7,160 nt of DNA, from NCBI GenBank assembly GCA_031371425.1, contig JANMJO010000182.1, positions 1 through 7,160 of the forward strand, in the 5' to 3' direction. The first letter of the stretch is position 1; each line of letters opens with the position of its first letter. The position numbers were made by a program, and so were the translations under genes. Positions 1 through 4,923 of the stretch are shown piece by piece. The stretch comes from JAFMIX01 sp031371425. GTDB taxonomy: Bacteria; Verrucomicrobiota; Verrucomicrobiia; Limisphaerales; JAFMIX01. The notes under the pieces are model-generated. The model was not told the DNA's origin. It saw nothing but the letters and a program-made list of their open reading frames with translations, and ran no database searches.

Positions 1-26
1 AGATTCCGCAGATTATCGCAGATTTT
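1..26. repeat. Short direct repeat, CGCAGATT type
   Basis: The octamer CGCAGATT occurs at 7-14 and 17-24 with a 10-base period, and AGATT also starts at position 1. On the minus strand this reads as tandem AATCTGCG words. Variants of this sequence are, from memory, a widespread dispersed intergenic repeat in several bacterial phyla. The unit may continue left of the window. Its function is unknown. Confidence 0.45.
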
Positions 27-47
27 AACCCGAACTCCGAAGTGGAA
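27..47 (-). repeat. Degenerate inverted copy of the 21-base repeat
   Basis: These 21 bases match the reverse complement of the unit found at 218-238 and 321-341 at 18 of 21 positions, counted by eye. It is thus a third, diverged copy in opposite orientation. It directly follows the CGCAGATT repeats and precedes the paired hairpins at 55-97. Confidence 0.45.
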
Positions 48-54
48 CTTGGAG

Positions 55-97
55 CGCCCGCTTCCTAGCGGGCGAGTTCAGGCGTCCCTCCTGAACT
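55..97. repeat. Two adjacent perfect hairpins
   Basis: The first stem pairs CGCCCGCT (55-62) with AGCGGGCG (67-74) around a 4-base loop. The second pairs AGTTCAGG (75-82) with CCTGAACT (90-97) around a 7-base loop. Both have 8 perfect base pairs, and they abut with no spacer. No T-tract follows on either strand, so they look like REP/palindromic repeat units and not intrinsic terminators. Confidence 0.6.
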
Positions 98-164
98 TTC
101 AACCCACCCATCAAAATTTTGGAGGTAGGGGAAATTTTGTGCACGAGATTTACGCCGGTACGCC

Positions 165-189
165 GAAAATCACCCGCCGGAGGCGGGTG
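165..189 (-). terminator. Possible weak intrinsic terminator hairpin
   Basis: CACCCGCC (171-178) pairs perfectly with GGCGGGTG (182-189), leaving a 3-base loop. Read on the minus strand, the hairpin is followed by ATTTTC, a short T-tract, so it could end transcription coming from the pilin/signalling operon that stops at 340. The distance of about 150 bases from the stop codon and the short T-run make this weak. It may simply be one more dispersed palindrome. Confidence 0.3.
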
Positions 190-217
190 CTACCAAAAAC
201 TTACCCGCGCGTTTGGT

Positions 218-238
218 TTCCATTTCGGAAGTCGGGTT
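218..238 (+). repeat. 21-base direct repeat, copy 1
   Basis: The 21 bases beginning TTCCATTTCGGAAG are identical to 321-341 and lie in the same orientation, 103 bases apart start to start. An inverted, diverged copy sits at 27-47. The unit contains the small palindrome TTCGGAA. Confidence 0.7.
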
Positions 239-270
239 TAATCCGCTCTAGCCGTCTTCGGTGCGTCCGG

Positions 271-294
271 GTTTTCCACGAGGGCGCGGAAAAC
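271..294. repeat. Hairpin between the two direct repeats
   Basis: GTTTTCC (271-277) pairs with GGAAAAC (288-294). After one mismatch, CG (279-280) can pair with CG (285-286). The hairpin lies in the middle of the segment bounded by the identical 21-base repeats, as in a small palindromic repeat element. Confidence 0.4.
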
Positions 295-320
295 TGCACC
301 CGTGGCGGGCGCGCTCCCAT

Positions 321-341
321 TTCCATTTCGGAAGTCGGGTT
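321..341 (+). repeat. 21-base direct repeat, copy 2, overlapping a stop codon
   Basis: Identical to 218-238. Its last two bases (340-341) form part of the TAA stop codon (342-340, minus strand) of the signalling gene, so the repeat abuts and helps end the coding sequence. ATTTCCA (319-325) and TGGAAAT (345-351) flank it as a 7-base inverted repeat, giving a possible hairpin across the gene end. No T-tract follows. Confidence 0.65.
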
Positions 342-2532
342 AATTGGAAATTGGTTTCGCCCGGTGACGGAGAGTGTGGGTGAGGGCGATGAGGTGGATT
401 TCTACTGGCAGGAAGGGTTTTACCATGATGTCCATGCCGGCATTCCGGATGGTTTCGGCCTGTGCTGCATAATCCTCGGCCCCAGCGAGGAAAATGACCG
501 GTGTAGTGGAGTTGGCCTGGCTCTCATGAATTTTTGCAGCGAGCGTCCGCCCCTCCATGCCGGGCAGTTGGAGTGGCATGAAAATCACGTCGTAGGTTTT
601 TTCTTGGGTGCGCTGGAGCGCGCCGTCCGCAGTCTCTTCGCTGTCGGGCTTGTCGAACACGGTTTGCAGCGACCCCACGACGCCACGGCTGGCGGTGATA
701 TCCGCAGCCACGACGAGCAGGCGTGTGGGTGGGTTGTTCGCACGAGGCAGGCGCAACCGACCGGCATTCAGGGCGGCGATTAAATCCAAGGTGGCGGCAA
801 TGGTGTGCCCCGTGGCGGGTGTCCGGTGGTCGGGATGAATCAGGATTTTTTGAATCAACGCTTCCAGGGCGGCGCTCAACTCGTAGGCTCCGTGGAGTTG
901 GGCCGCGCTCACATTCAGCGTGAGGGCATGGAGCAGCAAATAAAAATCCGCCAACTGGTCGGATTGTTTTTCCGGCTGGGAAACGGGAGGCAGCGCGGCA
1001 AGCATTTCCTGAAGGGTGGTCAGGTTGATGCCAATGTGCGCGGCGATCACCGCCGGCGGAACGGTCGCTTTGGCGGCGGCGGCGGGGGTGGGCGGCTGTT
1101 CCACCCAGACGGGCGCGGGCTGGGCAGGTTTTTGTGATGGCGGGCTGGCGGGCAGTGGCTTCGCTGGACGCGGGAGCGGCGCGGGAATTTTGGTCACTTG
1201 CACGGTTGGAGCCAACGGTGCGGGTGCGGGAGTTTCGCGGGGCGGTGGGCTTGCGGGGCGGGTGCGGGCCGCCGGGGCCGCGACTACGGGCAGCGAGCCG
1301 CCGGCCAGCAGGCGGTGGTTAAAGATCAGGGTGAGCGCCTTGACGGTGATCTCGAAGGTCAGGAAGGGTTTGCTGATCAGGTCTTCGCCGCCGACCTCGG
1401 CGGATTTGGCGCGAGCGGCGAAATCATCCTGACAGGTGACAAACACGACGGGGGTGGTGCGGTTGGTTTCCAAGGCGTGGAGTTTGGAGCACAGTTCAAA
1501 TCCATCCATGCCCGGCATCTGCACATCGAGAAATATCGCATCGTAGCTGCAGAGCGCGGCCAAGGTCAGTGCCGCCGCGCCGCTCTCGGCGAGGTCGGGT
1601 TCGCGAAGCACCCGTTTCAGCGCGAGGGCCACGGCTTTGCGGCTGATGAGGTCATCATCCACCGCCAGCAGTCGGAGGGATGGGTAACTCAACAGGTCCG
1701 AGCGCAAGCCCGGGACGCAGAGGCGCGGCAGCAAGTCCATTCCGCCGGCCACGGTGCGGAGTGTGGAAGCGGTGAAGTTGCCGGCGCGGTCGGTGAGTTG
1801 CTTGACCAGGCCCTCAATGGCTCCGGCAAGCTGCCACACAGGGAGGAGTTCGGGATGGCCAGCGGCGCCTTTCAACGCGTGCAATTTGCCGCCGAGTTCC
1901 TGGAGCAGGTCGTGGCGCAGGGACGCTTCCGCCGCCGCGTTGATCTGGGGGAGCAAGGCACGCAACTCGGCCAACAGTCCGGGGGACTGGGTGTAAAACA
2001 GTTTGATGGGGTCTGGCCCGGCGGGCGCGGCGGCGGTTTCAGGCACGGGTGCGGCGGGCGGGAAGTCGGGGCCGGTGTTGAAGGTCTGCAGGAAGCGACC
2101 CAGGGTGGCTTCCTCGGTGCGCAACTGTTCTTCGGAAACGACTGGGCCGACAGCCGCCCAGGGGTCTTTGCCGAAGAGCTGGGGGACGTATTTGCGGATG
2201 ATGAGTCCCCCGGCCAAGGCGAGTGCACCCAGCCCGAGAAGGATGCCGAGGTAATTCGGCGGTGGCGGTGGCGGCGGCGGCGGGCCTTCGGCCTCACGGC
2301 GGGTTTCGCGCAGGAGGGCGCGTTCAAGGGCGACGACTTTTGCCTCGGGTTCGGGGACGTTGGGTTCGTCCACGGGGTCGTTGGTGGAGGCGGTGCTGGC
2401 GAAATATTTTTGCAGCACTTCCGCGTAAGGGTCGGCGGCGTGGAACGCGGGAGTCGTGCCGAGGAGGCTGAGCAGGAGCAGGAGTCCGCATGACTGCCGC
2501 CGGACTGGGATGTGCCGCCAAACGGAGTTCAT
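340..2532 (-). CDS. Membrane-anchored dual Hpt-receiver signalling protein, second module degenerate
   Basis: A 730-residue two-component protein without a DNA-binding or enzymatic output domain. Residues 10-32 form a signal peptide or signal anchor (RR, a leucine run, then AFHA/ADP). Residues 33-83 would be extracytoplasmic, followed by nine prolines (84-92). Residues 93-113 are a membrane segment ending in RKY, which suggests a cytoplasmic C-terminus. An Hpt-like helix bundle (about 180-275) carries H218 in HALKGAAG. Receiver 1 (286-405) has acidic D292/D293, phospho-acceptor D336 in FLDVQMPGMDG, T366 and K388. A Pro/Ala-rich linker (412-493) leads to a second Hpt-like region (about 495-597, H535 but no following KG). 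Receiver 2 (603-722) has alanines in the acidic pocket, Pro653 for the Asp, Ala683 for the Thr, and only K705 kept. The start is the only Met before the signal sequence. It is the last gene of the pilin operon, 14 bases after the PilX-like gene. Function in pilus-linked signalling is inferred. Confidence 0.85.
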   Translation of the reverse strand: MNSVWRHIPVRRQSCGLLLLLSLLGTTPAFHAADPYAEVLQKYFASTASTNDPVDEPNVPEPEAKVVALERALLRETRREAEGPPPPPPPPPNYLGILLGLGALALAGGLIIRKYVPQLFGKDPWAAVGPVVSEEQLRTEEATLGRFLQTFNTGPDFPPAAPVPETAAAPAGPDPIKLFYTQSPGLLAELRALLPQINAAAEASLRHDLLQELGGKLHALKGAAGHPELLPVWQLAGAIEGLVKQLTDRAGNFTASTLRTVAGGMDLLPRLCVPGLRSDLLSYPSLRLLAVDDDLISRKAVALALKRVLREPDLAESGAAALTLAALCSYDAIFLDVQMPGMDGFELCSKLHALETNRTTPVVFVTCQDDFAARAKSAEVGGEDLISKPFLTFEITVKALTLIFNHRLLAGGSLPVVAAPAARTRPASPPPRETPAPAPLAPTVQVTKIPAPLPRPAKPLPASPPSQKPAQPAPVWVEQPPTPAAAAKATVPPAVIAAHIGINLTTLQEMLAALPPVSQPEKQSDQLADFYLLLHALTLNVSAAQLHGAYELSAALEALIQKILIHPDHRTPATGHTIAATLDLIAALNAGRLRLPRANNPPTRLLVVAADITASRGVVGSLQTVFDKPDSEETADGALQRTQEKTYDVIFMPLQLPGMEGRTLAAKIHESQANSTTPVIFLAGAEDYAAQAETIRNAGMDIMVKPFLPVEIHLIALTHTLRHRAKPISN

Positions 2533-2547
2533 TCAGGCAACGGGCAT
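2533..2547 (-). other. Four-codon mini-ORF linking two genes
   Basis: The TGA stop of the PilX-like gene (2549-2547) shares its A with an ATG (2547-2545). That ATG opens the reading frame M-P-V-A-stop. Its own TGA (2535-2533) is followed immediately by the ATG of the signalling gene (2532-2530). No Shine-Dalgarno sequence is visible before either ATG. The arrangement suits ribosome reinitiation as the way translation passes from the pilin gene to the signalling gene. It could also be chance in a 14-base gap. Confidence 0.35.
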
Positions 2548-3806
2548 CAGAGTTCTTGCCAGCGGTTCACGAGCAACAGGAAGTTTCGCGCCAACGATTC
2601 GTCGTAGTGGAAGGCGGCGCTGCCGCTGAGGCTCGCGGACTTGGCGATGATGGCGCCGAAGGCATCGGTGGTGCCGTTCATGGAGAAGGCAGCCTGCGGG
2701 GCGTTGACGGTGCCTTTGAAAGCGGAGGTGCCGGCGTAGCTGATGGAGGTGCAAGTCGGTAGGCCGAGGATGCTAAAATTGGCGGCCAGTCCCGTGTCGT
2801 TGACGATGCCGCCGCCGGCGAGGCTGGCGTTGCCGCCGAGGATGAGGGTGAGGCTGCCGCCGGGTTGAATTTGAATCTGGCTTCCACCGGAAAGGCTGAA
2901 ATTGCCCGTCACATACAAGGTGGCGCGACCGGTGACGACGATGGGCGTGCCATTGCCGCTGCCGCTGAAACTGCTGAGTTGATAGCTGTTGTTGCCGAGC
3001 GTCATCACTCCCGAAACAGCCACCGGCGTCAGGAACACCCCGCTGGGCACGGGGTTCGGAACGAAGGCGGCGTTCATCGTACTGTCGGACGCGCCGGGTT
3101 GGATGCCGTTTTGAGAGGCAATCCAAGCCGCATCGCCCACCGCGCCGCCCGGGCCCGCCGTCACCGTGCCGCCCGGGCCGGTGGATACACTGCCGTAGAT
3201 GTCCGAGTTGCCGATGCTGATCGCTCCGGGAAGCATGGAAGTGGTGGCCAGCCCGCCGTTCGAGTGGCGGTTACTGATGGTGTTGTAACCGCCGATGGCG
3301 GAATCGAAACTGTCCACACCGGGACCGCCATTCAGGGAGATCTGGCCATTCGCGGCGATGGCCCGGAAGAACACGGTGGCGGTGTTGGTGAGGTTGACGC
3401 GGACCATGCGGGAGATGAACTGGTTGGCCGCGAGCGGTGACGGCGCAAACCCGGAGGAATAGATGATGGGGTTGTTGGCCGTGGCGTTGTAGATGGCGAC
3501 GTTATAATAGCTGCCATCGGGCAACGTGCGGCGTTTGGTATAAACGGTCTGGCCGCTGATGGTGGTCGCGGTCCAACCGTTTGCGCCGGGAGTCGCAAAA
3601 CTGGTATTCAGCTTGGTCAGTGCCTCATCGACGCCGGCTTCGGCCACGGGCATGGCGACGTTCCAGCTCATCGAACGCGCGGTCAGCTTGTAGCGGCTGG
3701 CGACCAGCGTGAGAAAGCTGGCCAGCACGATGCCGATGGTCAACCCGGTGAATAGGGTGATGACAAGGATGCTGCCTTGCCGCCGTTGGGGAAATAGAAG
3801 TTTCAT
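2547..3806 (-). CDS. PilX/GspK-like minor pilin with beta-rich C-terminal domain
   Basis: 419 residues. The N-terminus (QRRQG-SILVITLF) has a basic leader, Gly11 as the likely prepilin peptidase site and a hydrophobic helix to about residue 36. It lacks the +5 glutamate of ordinary prepilins, as GspK and many PilX-type proteins do. Residues 51-64 (AMPVAEAGVDEALTKL region) match the AEAG segment of PilX N-terminal domains. The remainder is rich in Gly, Ser, Thr, Asn and alternating hydrophobics, including an 8-residue GPGG repeat (about 210-221). The C-terminal part (about 290-408), with KGTVNAPQA and FHYDESLAR, resembles the DUF7305-type domain attached to PilX-like proteins, probably a beta-helix or sandwich exposed at the pilus tip. 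It starts 3 bases after the stop of the PilW-like gene without a strong Shine-Dalgarno, so coupling is likely. No calcium-binding or catalytic motif was recognised. Confidence 0.75.
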   Translation of the reverse strand: MKLLFPQRRQGSILVITLFTGLTIGIVLASFLTLVASRYKLTARSMSWNVAMPVAEAGVDEALTKLNTSFATPGANGWTATTISGQTVYTKRRTLPDGSYYNVAIYNATANNPIIYSSGFAPSPLAANQFISRMVRVNLTNTATVFFRAIAANGQISLNGGPGVDSFDSAIGGYNTISNRHSNGGLATTSMLPGAISIGNSDIYGSVSTGPGGTVTAGPGGAVGDAAWIASQNGIQPGASDSTMNAAFVPNPVPSGVFLTPVAVSGVMTLGNNSYQLSSFSGSGNGTPIVVTGRATLYVTGNFSLSGGSQIQIQPGGSLTLILGGNASLAGGGIVNDTGLAANFSILGLPTCTSISYAGTSAFKGTVNAPQAAFSMNGTTDAFGAIIAKSASLSGSAAFHYDESLARNFLLLVNRWQEL

Positions 3807-3809
3807 GGC

Positions 3810-4352
3810 TTAACGGTTTCTCAGGGCGATGGTGGCGGACAACACGCTGTCCGTGGTGGCTTTCGTTCCCAAGATCGGACGCGAACATTTCCAGTTCACC
3901 TGAATCACCCGGGCGTTGGTGACGTAGGCCGGGGCGTAACAGTCAAAGGTGTTGGAAACCACCGTGTGCTGGTAGATCCAAAACCGCAGCGCGTCACATT
4001 CGGTCAGATAGGTGTTGGTGACGCCCCCGCTAATCCGGAACAACCGCCGGCTGCCGGAGTCATAGGTGAACCGGAGCGGGTTGCCGTTCACATCCTGAAA
4101 CGTCAGACTGTTGGTGGCATAAACGGTCAACCGGCCTGCCTGCCGGATTTCCATGGACATTTTATCCAACGCCAGCCGGCTGAATTGCGCCATCTCGAGA
4201 TAATTCGTCATGGCCACAAAGCTGCGGCTGCTAAAAAAGGCGAGCAGCCCGATGGCCGTGGCCACCACCAAGCTCAATGCCGTGGCGACCATCAGCTCGA
4301 TGAGTGTGAAACCCGCCCGGCGGCGGCTAATAGATGTATTTTTGCACTCCAT
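3810..4352 (-). CDS. PilW/GspJ-like prepilin
   Basis: 180 residues with a classic type IV prepilin signal. A short basic leader (SISRRRAG) is followed by FTLIELMVATALSLVVATAIGL; cleavage would fall after Gly14, leaving Phe at +1 and Glu19 at +5. The helix continues with EMAQFSRLALDKMSMEIRQAGR (53-74), the pattern typical of PilW/GspJ proteins. The C-terminal half is a beta-rich globular domain with three cysteines (C119, C137, C156) that could form a disulfide in the periplasm. The start codon lies inside the upstream prepilin gene (26-base overlap), and no other in-frame start precedes the required leader, which fixes the start. It probably belongs to the tip or priming complex with its two neighbours. 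The choice between type IV pilus and type II secretion cannot be made from this window. Confidence 0.85.
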   Translation of the reverse strand: MECKNTSISRRRAGFTLIELMVATALSLVVATAIGLLAFFSSRSFVAMTNYLEMAQFSRLALDKMSMEIRQAGRLTVYATNSLTFQDVNGNPLRFTYDSGSRRLFRISGGVTNTYLTECDALRFWIYQHTVVSNTFDCYAPAYVTNARVIQVNWKCSRPILGTKATTDSVLSATIALRNR

Positions 4353-4806
4353 ACTGGGACGAAAAAGTGGTCATCTGCCGGCGGCGGATGAGATTGCCCG
4401 AAGGCCAGGTCAGCTCGATGGTGATCATCCGCAAATCATTTGAATACGTTTCCGTGATGGGCGCGGCTGCCACCGTCACCAGTCCGGTGTAAGTCAGACT
4501 GCCCGTGTTATTGGTCGGGTTGTCCGCATAGAACGGCGCGGTAAAAGTCGCGGGGATGTAGCCCGGAAGATTGACCACCTGATCCCAGTTGAGCAGCCGC
4601 ACGACCTCCATCCGTTCTTCCAGAATCTGCGTCGCCCGCACATTTTCCTGCGCGCTCCGAATCTGGGAGAAGGCGAACGTGAAACCCGCATACAACGAAA
4701 CCACCATGATGGCCATGACCGCCACGGCCACCATCACTTCAACCAACGTCAGACCCGCCTGCCCGCGGAATCGCCGTTGCTCGGGGTTTTGTTTTGTCCG
4801 TTTCAT
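4327..4806 (-). CDS. PilV/GspI-like prepilin
   Basis: 159 residues, first gene of the pilin operon. A basic leader (MKRTKQNPEQRRFRGQAG) precedes LTLVEVMVAVAVMAIMVVSLYAG. Prepilin peptidase would cut after Gly18, leaving Leu at +1 and Glu23 at +5. The segment ATQILEERMEVVRLLNW (58-74) is the amphipathic continuation usual in PilV/GspI proteins. A small beta domain completes the protein. The start is supported by a GAGGT Shine-Dalgarno with an 8-base spacer. Cleaved and N-methylated, it should be inserted in the inner membrane and joined to a pilus or pseudopilus with the downstream PilW- and PilX-like proteins. The order I-J-K matches the conserved order of minor pseudopilins. No major pilin gene, ATPase or secretin is present here. 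Confidence 0.85.
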   Translation of the reverse strand: MKRTKQNPEQRRFRGQAGLTLVEVMVAVAVMAIMVVSLYAGFTFAFSQIRSAQENVRATQILEERMEVVRLLNWDQVVNLPGYIPATFTAPFYADNPTNNTGSLTYTGLVTVAAAPITETYSNDLRMITIELTWPSGNLIRRRQMTTFSSQYGVQKYIY

Positions 4807-4814
4807 TTTTCCTG

Positions 4815-4819
4815 ACCTC
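4815..4819 (-). promoter_or_regulatory. Ribosome binding site of the first pilin gene
   Basis: GAGGT on the minus strand lies 8 bases before the ATG at 4806. It is the only clear Shine-Dalgarno sequence before any of the five genes. It fits the idea that translation of the pilin operon loads here and passes to the later genes by coupling. Confidence 0.65.
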
Positions 4820-4829
4820 GTCCCAATCC

Positions 4830-4848
4830 AGATTTAGGGCTAAACTCT
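4830..4848. repeat. Small palindrome in the pilin operon leader
   Basis: On the minus strand the sequence reads AGAGTTTAGCCCTAAATCT. TTTAG pairs with CTAAA around a 2-base loop, and AGA pairs with TCT beyond a one-base bulge. It lies 24 to 42 bases before the start codon. It could be an operator half-site pair, a leader hairpin or chance. Confidence 0.3.
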
Positions 4849-4858
4849 GAATGAATCA

Positions 4859-4874
4859 AGCGGCATTCCGGCCA
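4859..4874 (-). promoter_or_regulatory. Possible sigma-54-type promoter for the pilin operon
   Basis: The minus strand reads TGGCCGGAATGCCGCT. It has GG and GC with the exact 10-base separation of the -24/-12 elements and a full TGGC at the -24 box. The -12 box is CCGC and not TTGC, which is a mismatch. Transcription would start near 4848, giving a leader of about 42 bases that contains the GAGGT site. Pilin genes in several bacteria are sigma-54 dependent, which makes it plausible. An alternative sigma-70-like reading is TTGATT (4859-4854) and TAAATC (4836-4831) 17 bases apart, but its -10 box is poor. Confidence 0.25.
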
Positions 4875-4923
4875 GACACCGCCTCCAGATCGCCGGGCTT
4901 GGATTCCCCCCGCCCAATCTAGC

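Larger units (their letters stand above)
1..339. other. Gene-free, palindrome-rich intergenic region
   Basis: This stretch lies downstream of the minus-strand signalling gene ending at 340. I see no credible protein gene in it. The plus-strand open frame that crosses it (49-783) has no recognisable domain, runs through several palindromes and continues antisense into the signalling gene. The region is a mosaic of short direct repeats, at least four hairpins and three related copies of a 21-base unit, listed separately. Such mosaics are typical of dispersed intergenic repeats in large verrucomicrobial genomes; that comparison is from memory. No RNA gene could be recognised, and a structured small RNA cannot be excluded. 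Confidence 0.7.

Noticed and set aside
1..26. CRISPR-like array of CGCAGATT words
   Set aside because: Only two 8-base copies with a 10-base period and no spacers; it fits a dispersed intergenic repeat.
574..576. Frameshift or misread as the cause of the missing Asp in receiver 2
   Set aside because: The frame is continuous on both sides (YDVIF before, LQLPGMEG after) and the acidic pocket and Thr are also lost, so several independent substitutions point to real degeneration.
49..783. 244-residue plus-strand open frame over the spacer
   Set aside because: It runs through palindromes and repeats and then antisense to receiver 2; no domain or ribosome binding site supports it.
1198..2493. 431-residue plus-strand open frame
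   Set aside because: It lies fully antisense to the signalling gene, has no recognisable domain, is rich in Gly, Arg and Glu as expected from reversed Ala/Pro/Leu codons, and results from high GC at third positions.
4896..4923. Intrinsic terminator after transketolase
   Set aside because: Short GGGC/GCCC pairings are possible just after the stop, but no stable stem followed by a T-tract was found, so readthrough into the pilin operon cannot be excluded.
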